Assembly (NCBI RefSeq): GCF_904849725.1
Contig: NC_058518.1
Location: forward strand, 328,126,581-328,190,580
Direction of reading: 5' to 3'
DNA from: Hordeum vulgare subsp. vulgare
Lineage: Eukaryota; Streptophyta; Magnoliopsida; Poales; Poaceae
DNA: 64,000 nucleotides
The position numbers and the translations under genes are program-made. Shown piece by piece: positions 1 to 11,566 of the stretch. The notes under the pieces were generated by a model. That model was not told the origin of the DNA and made no database searches. It was given only the letters and a program-made list of their open reading frames with translations. Each line of letters starts with the position of its first letter. Within the stretch, counting starts at the first letter, position 1.

Positions 1-2046
1 CTTTCTGACTTCATTTGTTATTTTTCATGCATTTACTGATTATTTTGAGCTATAAGATCATGAAATTGAAAAGCATTTGAAATGAACTCTAAAAAGCTTC
101 CAAGTTGGCGTGGTATCATCATTTTACCCACATAGCATGTGCAAGAAAGTAGAGAGGCTTACGGCAAAAACTGGATGCACTTCGTGTACAAAACAGACAA
201 TCTCCTTCGAAGTATCAGGGTTTCATACGGAAACTCGTCTATTACAAAGGGATTTCAATTTTTTTGAACTTATTTGAACCCCTTGTTTTTCTGTGTTCAA
301 AATGCACCATTCAAAGCACATCATCAATTTACAACCCTTTCTCACTTCATTTGTTATTTTTCATGCATTTACTGATTATTTTGAGCTATAAGACCATGAA
401 ATTGAAAAGCATTTGAAATGAACTCTGAAAAGGTTCCAAGTTGGCATGGTATATTCATTTCACCCACATAGCATGTGCATGAAAGTAGAGAGGCTTATGG
501 CAAAAACTGGATGCACTTCGTGTACAAAACAGACAATCTCCTTCGAAGTATCAGGGTTTCATACGGAAACTCGTCTGTTACAAAGGGATTTCAATTTTTT
601 TGAACTTATTTGAACCCCCTTGTTTTTCTGTGTTCAAAGTGCACCATTCAAAGCCACATCATCAATTTACAACCCTTTCTGACTTCATTTGTTATTTTTC
701 ATGCATTTACTGATTATTTTGAGATATAAGACCGTGAAATTGAAAAGCATTTGAAATGAACTCTGAAAAGGTTCCAAGTTGGCATGGTATCATCATTTCA
801 CCCCCATAGAATGTGCAAGAAAGTAGAGAGGCTTACGGCAAAAACTGGATGCACTTCGTGTACAAAACAGACAATCTCCTTCAAAGTATCAGGGTTTCAT
901 ACGGAAACTCGTCTATTACGCAGGGATTTCAATTTTTTAGAACTTATTTGAACCCCCTTGTTTTTTTATGTTCAAAATGCACCATTCAAAGCCACATCAT
1001 CAATTTACAACCCTTTCTGACTTCATTTGTTATTTTTCATGCATTTACTGATTATTTTGAGCTATAAGACCATGAAATTGAAAAGCATTTGAAATGAACT
1101 CTGAAAACGTTCCAAGTTGGCATGGTATCATCATTTCACCCACATAGCATGTGCAAGAAAGTAGAGAGGCTTACGGCAAAAACTGGACGCACTTCGTGTA
1201 CAAAACAGAAAATCTCCTTCGAAGTATTAGGGTTTCATACGGAAACTCGTCTCTTACAAAGGGATTTCAAATTTTTTGAACTTATTTGAACCCCTTGTTT
1301 TTCTGTGTTCAAAGTGGACCATTCAAAGCCACATCATCAATTTACAACCCTTTCTTACTTCATTTGTTATTTTTCATGCATTTACTGATTATTTTGAGCT
1401 ATAAGACCGTGAAATTGAAAAGCATTTGAAATGAACTCTGAAAAGGTTCCAAGTTGGCATGGTATCATCATTTCACCCACATAGCATGTGCAAGAAAGTA
1501 GAGAGGCTTACGACGAAAACTGGATGCACTTCGTGTACAAAATAGACAATCTTCTTTGAAGTATCCGGGTTTCATATGGAAACTCATCTGTTACAAAGGG
1601 ATTTCAATTTTTTTGAACTTATTTGAACCCCCTTTTTTTGTGTTCAAAATGCACCATTCAAAGCCACATCATCAATTTACAACCCTTTCTGACTTCATTT
1701 GTTATTTTTCATGCATTTACTGATTATTTTGAGCTATGAGACCATGAAATTGAAAAGCATTTGAAATGAACTCTGAAAAGGTTCCAAGTTGGCATGGTAT
1801 CATCATTTGACCCACATAGCATGTGCAGGAAAGTAGAGAGGCTTACGGCAAAAACTGGATGCACTTCGTGTACAAAACGGACAATCTCTTTCGAAGTATT
1901 AGGGATTCATACGGAAACTCGTCTGTTACAAAGGGATTTATGTTTTTTTGAACTTATTTGAACTCCCTTGTTTTTCTGTGTTCAAAATGCACCATTCAAA
2001 GCTGTAAGACCATGAAGTTAAAAACCATTTGAAATGAACTCTGAAA
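1..2046. repeat. 337-bp tandem satellite inside the CACTA element
   Basis: About six head-to-tail copies. The anchor CATTTGTTATTTTTCATGC recurs at 12, 348, 686, 1024, 1361 and 1696, giving periods of 336, 338, 338, 337 and 335 bp. The array ends at about 2000-2046, where the last copy loses its middle (CAAAGC is joined directly to TGTAAGACCATGAAGTT). Copies differ by scattered substitutions and 1-2 bp indels and have no long ORF. The array runs off the left edge, so total copy number is unknown. Confidence 0.95.
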
Positions 2047-2154
2047 CCAAAGTACATACATAGATCTCGAGAGCATTAAAACCAAAGTACATACATAGTT
2101 CTCAGTGAACAACATATAGATCTCCAGAGCATCTAAATAAACCATACATTGAAA

Positions 2155-2732
2155 TTATGTAAAACATTTCAATGCAAAAACAAATGCGATCATAACCACA
2201 ACCAAGGTAACAACTGATCCAACTGCATAATGATACCAAGCCTCGGTAGGAATGGCATATTTTCTAATCTTTTTAATCTTCAACCGCATTGCATCCATCT
2301 TGATCTTGTGATCATCGACGACATCCACAACATGCAACTCCAGTATCATCTTCTCCTATTCAATTTGTCTTATTTTTTCCTTCAAGTAAATGTTTTCTTC
2401 TTCAACTAAATTTAACCTCTCGACAATAGGGTCGGTTGGAATTTCCGGTTCAACAATCTCCTAGATAAATAAAATCTATGTCACATTGGTCGGCATAATT
2501 GTCATAAACAATAAATGAACCAAATAGTTATGAAAAGATAATATATACCACATCTGAATCATAGACAAGACGAGGGCCGACAGGGGAGGATACCAAAACC
2601 ATCGCACTATATAATAACAAGGAAAAATAGAAGTAAGAAAATTAGACAAGTATCTATCTGAAGTCAGAATTTTTTTCTTTTAGAAAGAAGATAAGAACAA
2701 GAGGCTCACCACAGTGGTGCCGGCGACGACAT
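2155..2732 (-). pseudogene. CACTA accessory ORF, three exons, coiled coil plus C-terminal membrane segment
   Basis: I read three minus-strand exons: 2732-2710 (ATG start, MSSPAPL), 2606-2549, and 2460-2155. The splice sites are canonical: donors GTGAGC at 2709 and GTATAT at 2548, acceptors ATATAG before 2606 and TATCTAG before 2460. All joins keep frame. The product is about 128 residues: a short N-terminus, an acidic and charged helical stretch likely to form a coiled coil, and a hydrophobic C-terminal segment (AVGSVVTLVVVMIAFVFALK) that looks transmembrane. A TAG codon at 2358-2356 in the third exon interrupts the coiled coil, so this copy is probably dead. I recall near-identical small proteins in other Triticeae CACTA elements; their function is unknown to me. 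It is not the transposase. Confidence 0.72.
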
Positions 2733-3000
2733 CGGCACGGGCGATCAACAACGGTGAAGACTGGGCGGGGACGGGGCGTGACGGACCGCTAAATCTAGAC
2801 AAATCTCGTTGAAAATGGAGCTCGGAGGTCGAGTTTCGAGAGGAGAAAGCTTAACTAGTGTGGCTCAGGCATTTCATCGAACACCTCATGTGCATAGGAG
2901 GTGCACTAGAGAACCCAAATGCCCTCCCCTCGCCGGCTTGACAAAAACAGAGCACTATGGAGTGCTCTTCCGCGGCAGTGGGTATATGTAGGCAAGTTAT

Positions 3001-3245
3001 TTGTCCCGGTTCATGGCATGAACCGGGATTAAAGCCAACCCTTCTGTCCCGGTTCAAGCCACGAACCGGGACCAATGGTTGTGGGACAGCAGCGAGGACC
3101 ATTGGTCCCGGTTCGTGGCTCGAACCGGGACAAATGGTTCCACACGTACCGGGACCAATGCCCACGAGGCCCCGGCCGGCCCCCTGGGCTCACGAACCGG
3201 GTCTAATACCCCCATTGGTCCCGGTTCTTGAAGGACCGGGACTAA
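3001..3245. repeat. CACTA subterminal inverted repeats
   Basis: At least four dyads of the form GTCCCGGTTC-(short loop)-GAACCGGGAC, centred near 3018, 3060, 3116 and 3215, with several ending in ATTGGTCCC or GGGACCAAT. In CACTA elements such repeats near the ends bind the element's own protein; here that role is inferred from family knowledge. The segment is GC-rich and several overlapping frames are open by chance only. Confidence 0.85.
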
Positions 3246-3275
3246 TGGGCTGGCCAGGGCCGAACGGTAGCCCTG

Positions 3276-3288
3276 TTTTCTACTAGTG
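3276..3288. repeat. CACTA right terminal inverted repeat
   Basis: TTTTCTACTAGTG ends exactly at 3288; its reverse complement starts with the diagnostic CACTA. The next bases (GTGGCTCTGATACC) match the Copia PBS region at 22207 and give the insertion point. Confidence 0.9.
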
Positions 3289-3289
3289 G

Positions 3290-3620
3290 TGGCTCTGATA
3301 CCAATTGAAAGGATCGATATGGTTGACTAGGGGGGTGAATAGGCAACAACCACTTTTTAATTATTCTTAACAAGTTAGGGTTAGCAACATAAAGGTTCTG
3401 TAAAATGAGAACTAGGTGATCAACCTATATGACGCTACCAACTATAATCGCTAAGGCAAGTAAGAAATAGTCTACAAGAATAACATACATAATGTAAAGA
3501 TTAGAGATAACCGCAAGTGGAACCAATGAAGACGAGGATGTGTTACCGAAGTTCCTTCCCTTTGATAGGAAGTACGTCTCTGTTGAAGCGGTGTGGAGGC
3601 ACAACGCTCCCCAATAAGCC
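3290..3620 (-). mobile_element. Copia copy 0: PBS and truncated 5' LTR
   Basis: 3290-3304 is the reverse complement of TTGGTATCAGAGCCA, complementary to initiator tRNA-Met, the usual Copia primer site. The LTR starts at TGAAAGG (3306) and matches 22224-22540 and 48995-49311 almost base for base. It stops abruptly after CCAATAAGCC (3620), where sequence homologous to 27033 begins. The Copia body that belongs to this PBS must lie left of the CACTA insertion, outside the window. Confidence 0.88.
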
Positions 3621-3854
3621 TGGGGGTGGCCCCTCACCGGAAGATTCTTTCGCCAGTATTTTTTATTAATTCCAGAAATATTGTCCGTAATTTTTAGGTC
3701 AATCCAAGAACTAATATTTCTGCACAAAAATAACACCAAGGTAATTCTGCTGAAAAGAGAGTCAGTCCGGGTTAGTTCCGTTCAAATCATGCAAATTAGA
3801 GTCCAAAACAAGGGCAAAAGAGTTTGGATAATAAGATATGTTGGAGATGTATCA
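3621..3854 (-). mobile_element. Gypsy LTR fragment (start of LTR)
   Basis: Minus-strand LTR start, TGATACATCTCCAACATATC reading down from 3854. It matches 27030-27263 and 53945-54179. In those copies the fragment is longer (to 26829 and 53746); here the distal part was lost in the deletion that made the 3620/3621 junction. It ends against the second Gypsy LTR at 3855. Confidence 0.8.
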
Positions 3855-4760
3855 ATGGCAACAATGCAATACGTGCCTCGCTACACCTACTTTGTCACTG
3901 GGTGAGGACACCGCAAGATTGAACCCAAATCTAAGCACTTCTCCCATTGCAAGAATTAGCAATCTAGTTGGCCAAACCAAATCAATAACACGAAGAGACT
4001 TGCTAAGATATGAAATCATGCATATAATAATTTAGAGAAGATTCAAATAATATTCATAGATAATCTAAACATCAACCCACAATTCATCGGATCTCGACAA
4101 ACACACTGCAAAACAGTATTACATCGGATAGATCTCCATGAAGATCATGAAGAACATGGTATTGAAGAACAAAGAGAGAGAAGAAGCCATCTAGCTACTA
4201 GATATGGACATGTAGGTCTGTGGTGAACTACTCACCCATCATAGGAGAGGCAATGGAGTTGATTTAGATGTCCTCCATGATTGATTCCCCCTCCCGCAGA
4301 TTACTGGAAAAGGCTCCCAGATTGGATCTCCCGGGAAGAGAGGATCCCGACGGCGGAAAAGTATTTTTTTGGAGTCGTTCTGGTATTGGGGGAATATTTG
4401 GGAATTTATACGACAAAGATCAAGGTTAGGATGCGTGCAGGGGGCACAAGCCAGGGGAGCGCACCGTGAAGCTTTGTCGTCTCCCGATAGGTCTCCTGCC
4501 CCTTCTCCATGTCTGGCAGGTTTCTTCTTGTCCAAGATAAAACATTCCGGAGATTTTATTCCATTTTGCCTCCGTTTAATATTCCTTATGTGCAATACTC
4601 AAAAACATGGAAAAAATAGAAAACTGGCACTAGGCTCTAGGTTAATAGGTCAATCCCAAAAATAATATAAAATAGCATATTAATGCATATAAAATATCCA
4701 AAACAGATAATATAATACCATGGAACGATCAAAAATTATAGATACGTTGGAGACGTACCA
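3855..4760 (-). mobile_element. Gypsy LTR, truncated distal end
   Basis: It shares the LTR architecture of the element at 5079-6588: the conserved stretch CACTTCTCCCATTGCAAGAA, the GAAGATTACATCGGATAGAT-like block, and the terminus TTATAGATACGTTGGAGACG close to 4760. It is a diverged subfamily. It starts in mid-LTR at ATGGCAACAA (3855), so the PBS-proximal part is missing. The intact end abuts the Tat antisense ORF, which it must have invaded. Copies: 27264-28168 and 54180-55083. Confidence 0.8.
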
Positions 4761-5078
4761 GTTCCCTGGGATCGAGCCGCGCCTGGACATCTGGCGCCAG
4801 CTCTTCTTCTTTAAGAAGTCGTCACTGCCGGACAAGGCCACCAACGAGAAGCGTATGACGCATTGTGGAGCGGCGCTCATGTACTACCGCTCCGGATCCG
4901 GCTTCCCGCAGCTCCCTTTGCAAGATTCAGTGAAGATCAGGCACATGGGTTTTTAATGTAACAAACTTCGACCCGGCGCATGACCACATCAATATGCCTC
5001 CCTTCTTCGACATGCCGCCGATCGAGAAGCTGAAATGAAGTCGGAGTTGTCGCCTGTGGCTGAGGAGGTGGGGGCGAT
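4761..5078 (+). pseudogene. Tat-lineage antisense ORF, N-proximal fragment (transposase_28-like)
   Basis: The plus-strand reading starts FPGIEPRLDIWRQLFFF and continues through a stretch rich in aromatic and charged residues, typical of the plant 'putative gypsy type transposon' family (Pfam Transposase_28, assigned from memory). Such ORFs are known as extra, antisense ORFs downstream of pol in Tat-lineage Gypsy elements. The copy has an in-frame TAA at about 4953 and another stop near 5034, and ends where the next LTR begins. Equivalent fragments are at 28169-28487 and 55084-55402; the last continues beyond the solo LTR at 56939. Confidence 0.7.
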
Positions 5079-6588
5079 TGCTACGACGGCAGAAATCCTT
5101 CTGCTGCCTCTTGAGCTTGCGTTGGCTTTTCCCTTGAAGAGGAAAGGGCGATGTAGCACAGGAGCAGTAAGTATTTCCCTCAGTTTGACAACCAAGGTAT
5201 CAATCCAGTAGGAGAATTGCGCCAAGTCCAGAGTACCTGCGCAAACACTAAAGAGCTTGCACCCAACGCTATAAAGGGGTTGTCAATCCCTTCAAGATTG
5301 ATTGCAAAGTGAGATCTAAAGGCGGAAAGTGCAACGAAGTAAAATTGTAAGGCTGGAAATATGGTGTGAAGTAGACCCGTGGGCCATAGTGTTCACTAGA
5401 GGCTTCTGTCAAAATAGCAAATAATACGATGGGTGAACAAATTACTGTCGAGCAATTGATAAAACCGCACAAAGTCATGACGATATCTAAGGCAATGATC
5501 ATACATATAGGCATCACGTCCGAGACAAGTAGACCGATACTTTCTGCATCTACTACTATTACTCTACACATCGACCGCTATCCCGCATGCATCTAGTGTA
5601 TTGAGTTCATGACGAACAGAGTAACGCCTTAAGCAAGATGACATGATGTATAGGGATAAACTCAAACCAATGATGAAAACCCCATCTTTTTACCCTTGAT
5701 GGAAACAACACGATGTGTGCCTCGCTACGCATTCTATCACTGGGTGAGGTCACCGCACGGTATGAACCAAAACCAAGCACTTCTCCCATTGCAAGAATCA
5801 TAGATCAAGTTGGCCAAACAAAACCCACAACTCGAAGATAATTACAAGGATATGAAATCATGCATATAAGAGATCAAGAGATCAGAAGAAACTCAAATCA
5901 GATTCATAGATAATCTGATCATAAATTCACAATTCATCGGATCTCGACAAACACACCGCAAAGGAAGATTACATCGGATAGATCTCCATGAAGATCATGG
6001 AGAACTTTGTATTGAAGATCCAAGAGAGAGAAGAAGCCATCTATCTACTAGCTATGGACCCGAAGGTCTATGGTGAACTACTCAAGCATCATCGGAGAGG
6101 TCATGGTGTTGATGAAGAAGCCCTCCGTATCCGAATCCCCGTCCGGCAGGGCACCAGAACGTGCCCCAGATGGGATCTTGCGAAGATAGAAACTTTCGGC
6201 GACGGAAAAGTATTTCCGTGGATCTCTTCCGCAGTTTTGGTATTTTTTTGAATTTATAGGCGGAAGGGGTAGGGCAGACGAGCCACAGGGGGCCCACAAG
6301 CCTAGGGGGCTTGTGGTGTCCCCTACTGGCCCCTGCCTTGGTTCTCAAGTCTGGTGCATATCTTTTGTTCCGAAAAAATATCTTTTCGGAACTTTTATTC
6401 CGTTTGGACACCGTTAATAATCCTCCTCTGAAAAGTGTCAAAAACACGGAAAAAACAAGAACTAGCACTTGGCACTGAGTTAATATATTAGTACCAAAAA
6501 AGATATAAAAGGCATACAAAACATCCAAAGTTTGACAAGATAATAGCATGGAACCAACAAAAATTATAGATACCTTGGAGACGTATCA
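5079..6588 (-). repeat. 3' LTR of Gypsy copy 1
   Basis: 1510 bp from TGCTAC (5079) to GACGTATCA (6588). It is colinear with 11567-13088, 28488-29990, 34928-36347 and 55403-56933. The left flank is GCGAT (5074-5078), the same 5 bp that brackets the solo LTR in copy 3. Confidence 0.88.
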
Positions 6589-6602
6589 AGCATCCCCAAG
6601 CT
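6589..6602 (-). other. Polypurine tract of Gypsy copy 1
   Basis: Minus strand AAGCTTGGGGATGC lies directly before the LTR start TGATACGTC. This is the plus-strand priming site. The same string recurs inside the element near 8541 and 8597. Confidence 0.75.
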
Positions 6603-9259
6603 TAACTCCTTTTCCTCGAGTGGGGAAGTGATACAGACTAAATTTTTCATGTGGAATGCTACCTAGCATAGTTGTCATTTGTAACTTCTTGCATGTGACA
6701 TGAATGTTCAGATCCGTAAGATTCAAAACAATAGTTTGCTATTGACATGAAAACAATAATACTTCAAGAAAACTAGCAAGGTAATCATGAACTTTCGAAA
6801 TAACAAGGCCAAAGAAAGTTATCCCTACAAAATCATATAGTCTGGCTATGCTCCATCATCCCCACACAACTAATTTAAATCATGCACAACCCTGGTATTG
6901 GCCAAGTAATTGTTTTCGCACTCTTACTTTCTGAAACCTTTTTCAACTCTCACACAATACATGAGCGTGAGCCATGGATATAGCACTATAGGTGGAATAG
7001 AGTATGGTGGTGGTTGTGAGGCAAAAAGGAGGAGATGGTCACATTGACTCGGCGTATTAAAGGGCTATGGAGATGCCCATTAATAGATATCAATGTGAAT
7101 GAGTAGGGATTGCCATACAACGGATGCACTAGATCTATAAGTTTGTATAAGCTCAAAAGGAGAACTAGTGGGTGTGCATCCAACTTGCTTCCTCACGAAG
7201 ACCTATGGGAATTTTGAGGAAGCCAATCCTTGGAATATACAAGCCAAGTTATATAATAAAGATTCCCACTAGCATATGGTGGTGACAAAACGAGAGGCTC
7301 TCAATCATGAAGAAGATGGTGCTATTATGAAGCACAAGTGTGGAAAAACATAGTAGCATTGTCCCTTCTCTCTTTTTCTCTCTCTCTCTCTCTTTTTATT
7401 TGGGCTCATTGGCCTCTCTTTTTTATGTGGGCAAGTTTGGCCTCTCTTTTTTTCCTCACATGGGACAATGCTCTAATAATGATGATCATCACACTTTTAT
7501 TTACTCACAGCTCAAAGCTTAGAACGATGATGACTCTATAGGAAATGCCTCCGGCAGTGTACCGGGATGTGCAACGATCTAGCTTGGCGTATGACGTTGA
7601 AACATGTTGCTAGCTATCTTACGATCATGCAATGGAAATATGAGAGTGACGGAACAAGTCATGAGGCGGAACGGTGGGAGTTGCATGGCAATATATCTCG
7701 GAATGGCTATGAAAATGCCATAGTAGGTAGGTATGATGGCTGTTTTGAGGAAGGCATATGGTGAGTTTGTGCACCGGCGAAAATTGCGCGGTACTAGAGA
7801 GGCTAGAAATGGTGGAAGGTGAAAGTGCATCTATACCATTGACTCACATTATTCATCAAGAACTCACATACTTGTTGCGAAAGTTTTTATTAGTAATCGA
7901 AACAAAGTGCTAAACGCATACACCTAGGGGAAGGGTTGGTAGGTGTTAACCATCGCGCGATCCCGACCGCAACACAAAAGATGACAATCAATAGATCAAT
8001 TATGCTCAGACTTCCTAAATATGCGGTTCACCATACGTGCATGTTACGGAAATCACTAACTTCAACACAAGTATTTCTAGATTCACCACACCCTACTAAC
8101 ATAACTCTTAATATTACCAAATCCACGTCTCAAAACTAATTGAGAGGAATCAAACTTCTCTTTCTACTTAATGCACATGAAGATGGAAGTTTTTTGTATC
8201 CTCTTTGGGTACCTATCACCTTTGGAACCATTTTCATAGCACAAACCAACTACCAAGTCACGCACCTCCGTGCTCTAAAAGATCTAAGTGAAGCACATAG
8301 AGCAAAATTATCTAGCTCAAAAGATATAAGTGAAGCACGATGAGCATCCTAGCAAAATCACGATGAGTGCATGTCTCTCTAAAAATGTGTGCAGCAAGGA
8401 TTATTGTGACACAACGAAAGGAAAAGACTCCTATGATACAAGACGCTCCAAGCAAAACACATATCATGTGGTGAATAAAAATATAGCTCCAAGTAATGTT
8501 ACCGATGGATTGAAGACGAAAGAGGGGATGCCTTCCCGGGGCATCCCCAAGCTTAGTATTTTTGGTGTCCTTGAATTTGTCTTGGGATGCCTTGGGCATC
8601 CCCAAGCTTGAGCTATTTCCACTCTTTATCCCTTTGTCCATGAGAACATCACCCAAAACTTGAAAACTTCACAACACAAAACTTAAACAGAAACTCGTGA
8701 TATCATTCGCACAAGAAAACAAACTACCACCTCTTTAGGTACTGTAGAAAACTTGATTTATATTCATATTGGTATTATATTACTGTATTCTAACTTTTCC
8801 ATGGCTATTACCCCCCGATACTATCCATTGTTTCATCAAAACAAGCAACCAACTCAACAAAAACAGAATCTGTCAAAAACAGACCAGTCTGTAGCAATCT
8901 GTATACTTTGTATACTTATGGTACCTCAAAAATTCTGAAAAATACGAATTCCTGGGAAAAAGGCATATCAACCAGCAGCAAAAAGAATCAACTCAAAAGC
9001 TCTTTCTGAATAAAAATGAAAAATAATCTCGTGAGCGAAAAGTTCCTGTCTTTTTCCAGCAGGATCAAACAACCATCAGCAAGACTAGTCATAAAGGTTT
9101 TGCTTGATTCGAACACAAAAAGAAACAAAAAAGACACAATCATAGAATAATTACGATGGTGTAGACGCAAAAAAACAGAAAGAAAAAGATAAATTCATTG
9201 GGTTACCTCCCAACAAGCGCTATTGTTTAACGCCCTTAGCTAGGCATAAGGCGATAGAA
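6603..9259. other. Non-coding interior of the Gypsy element (copy 1)
   Basis: 2.7 kb without a convincing ORF. It holds a pyrimidine tract of CT repeats (about 7367-7405), short ORFs under 70 codons that are not supported by motifs, and two internal copies of the PPT-like string near 8541 and 8597. There is no pol remnant that I can see. The counterpart in copy 2 is 30005-32618, colinear apart from small indels. Confidence 0.75.
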
Positions 9260-11334
9260 TCACGTATCGTCGTCTTTGGTGCTCAAACCATAAGTAGCCC
9301 TCATCACGGATTCATAAGGAAATCTTATTTTCTTTCTAGGAAAATGCTCCATGCCCTTCTTTAAAGGAAATAGAAATCTGAAATTCCCTTCCTTCATATC
9401 GATGATAGCATCGATAGTCCTTAGGAAAGGTCTACCAAGAATGATAGGGTATGTAGGATTGCAATCAATGTCAAGCACAATGAAATCCACGGGTACATAG
9501 TTCTTATTTTCAATAATAAGAACATCATTGATCCTTCTCATGGGTTTCTTGACTGTAGAATCCGCAAGATGCAAATTAAGAGAACACTCCTCAATCTCAT
9601 TAAAACCCAGAACATCACATAAAGACTTTGGAATCGCGGAAACACTAGCACCCAAATCACACAAAGCATTGCATTCATAGTTTTTGATTTTGATTTTGGT
9701 AGTAGTTTGGCACACATCATGAAGCTTTCTAGGGATAGAAACTTCCAATTCAAGTTTCTCTTCAAGAGATTTTATCATAGCATTGACGATATGATCGGTA
9801 AAGGCCTTGTTTTGGCTATAAGCGTGTGGAGAGTTTAGCATGGATTGCATCAAGGAAATGCATTCAATCAATGAGCAACTATCATAATTGAATTCCTTGA
9901 AATCCAAAGTAGTAGTTTCATTACTACTCAAGGTTTTAATATCTTCTACTCCACTTTCAATGCTTTTAGCATCAAGATAGATGGACTCCGAATCATTGGG
10001 GCATTTTTCAAACAAAGTGGATTCATATCCAGCCCCATCATCATTAGGTTTGACACAAGAAAATAAAGATTCAATGGGAGTCACACCAAGCACTTTAAGA
10101 TCTTCGTGATTCTTATCACGAGAACACGCCCTTTTAAGACATTCATGTCTAGCACGAATTTGGGTGGTTCTACCTTTGCTCTCACTCATGGAAACACGCA
10201 TAGCTTTCAAAGTTTCATCCATATTGATCTTGGGAGGAGCACATCTAAATTTCAAAGCATCAATATCACTAGACATTCTATCAACGCTCCTAGCCAAATC
10301 GTCAATTTTGAGTAGTTTTTCCTCTATGGACGCATTGAAAATCTTTTGCGAGTTGATAAACTCTTTGATATTACTCTCTAGATCAGAGGGTAATCTATTG
10401 TAATTTCCATGAGTATTGTTGTAGGAGTTGTCAAAGTTATTAGAGGGGTTACTAGGAAAAGGCATAGGAACATAGTTTCCTCTAAAAGCATTGTTGTTGC
10501 CAAAATTATTCCTACCAACAAAATTAAAGTCCAAGCTAGCGTTGCTACTCTCAATCAAGGAAGACAAGGGCATGTCATTAGGATCTAGAGGAGCAATTCT
10601 ACTAGCAACCAAATTCATTAACTCATCCATCTTAGCACTCAACGAGTTAATTTCTTCTATAGCGTGTACGTTCTTACTAGTAGGTGACCTTTCAGTGTGC
10701 CACTAAGAGTAGTTCGTCAGGATATTGTCTAGGAGTTTTGTGGCTTCTCCTAACGTGATTTCCATGAACGTTCCACCTGAGGCGGAGTCCAAGATATTTC
10801 TAGTAGCAAAATTCAAGCCGGCGTAAAAGATTTGTATAATCATCCAAAGACTCAAGCCATGAGCGGGACAATTTCTAATCATCAATTTCATTCTCTCCCA
10901 AGATTGTGCAACATGTTCATGATCAAGTTGCTTAAAATTCATAATATCATTACGAAGAAAGATAATCTTAGCCGGCGGAAAATACTTGGATATATAAGCA
11001 TCTTTGCACTTATTCCAAGAACCAATACTATTTTTGGGCAAAGACGAAAACCAAGTTTTTGCTCGATCTCGCAATGAGAAAGGAAAAAGCTCCAATTTAA
11101 TCACATCATTATCCACATCTTTCTTCTTTTGCATATCGCAATGCTCAATGAAGGTAGCAAGATGAGATGCAGCATCTTCACTAGGAAGGTCGGAGAATTG
11201 CTCTTTCATAACAAATTCAGCAAAGCAGCATTGATTTTGTATGATTCTACCCTAGTGGCGGGAGCAATCGGAGTACTAATAAAATCATTATTATTAGTAT
11301 TCGAGAAGTCACAAGGTTTGGTGCTTTCAGTCAT
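9260..11334 (-). pseudogene. Gypsy gag-protease polyprotein, copy 1
   Basis: The start is chosen at 11334 (MTES, with context GTCACCATGAC). The Gag core (retrotransposon gag family) shows RAKTWFSSLPKNS and SWERMKLMIRN; then comes a low-complexity linker rich in Asn and Gly (FVGRNNFGNNNAFRGNY), and a C-terminal aspartic protease with CDLGASVSAIP as active-site loop and ILGRPFL as the second conserved strand. No zinc knuckle is visible. The C-terminus is acidic (STKDDDT) and ends at TGA 9262-9260. Lesions: a 1-nt deletion near 11209 (AACAAATTC where copy 2 has AACAAGATTC) and an in-frame TAG at about 10705, where copy 2 has a Lys codon. Gag would form the particle; protease matures it. No pol follows, so this is the whole coding capacity. 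Confidence 0.85.
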
Positions 11335-11535
11335 GGTGACTTCAGCAAGCAAGCAAGCACACAAGCGAACAGAAAGCAAGCGAAACAAAAGGGCAAACGA
11401 AAAAGGCAAACGAAGAAAGGCAAATATTTTTGTAAATTTTTGTTTTTCAGAAGTGGGGGAGAGGAAAACGAGAGGCAAAAAAGTAAATGCAAGATATGAG
11501 TTTGCGACACTTACTTGGATGAGTTCTTGACTTAA

Positions 11536-11556
11536 TCCTCCCCGGTAACGGTGCCA
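11536..11556 (-). other. Primer-binding site of Gypsy copy 1
   Basis: Minus strand TGGCACCGTTACCGGGGAGG, a two-mismatch version of TGGCGCCGTTGCCGGGGAG seen intact at 63517. It fits tRNA-Asp priming of Athila/Tat-type Gypsy elements. It is 10 nt from the LTR edge at 11567. Confidence 0.8.
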
Positions 11557-11566
11557 AAAATTCTTC

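Larger units (their letters stand above)
1..3288. mobile_element. CACTA DNA transposon (Caspar-like), right part
   Basis: The right end carries the terminal inverted repeat of CACTA elements (TTTTCTACTAGTG at 3276-3288, reverse complement CACTAGTAGAAAA). Before it are dense subterminal inverted repeats built on GGTCCCGGTT/AACCGGGACC, which is the hallmark of the superfamily. Inside are a small spliced gene on the minus strand (2155-2732) and a 337-bp tandem satellite (1-2046). The left end and the transposase gene lie outside the window. The element abuts a Copia primer-binding site (3290), so it jumped into a Copia internal region. The 3-bp target duplication is probably GTG at 3289-3291, but the left flank cannot be checked. 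The family name is from memory. Confidence 0.9.

Noticed and set aside
2851..3286. Overlapping 104- and 109-codon ORFs at the CACTA end
   Set aside because: They are translations of the subterminal inverted repeats on both strands, with no domain.
5269..5571. 100-codon ORF repeated in every Gypsy LTR (also 11757, 28677, 35118)
   Set aside because: Its recurrence only reflects the repeated LTR; the translation has no domain and lies in LTR regulatory/leader sequence.
7338..7541. Small ORF with Leu/Phe-rich stretch suggesting a membrane protein (also 30743-30925)
   Set aside because: The hydrophobic run is the translation of a CT-repeat tract; frame and length differ between the copies.
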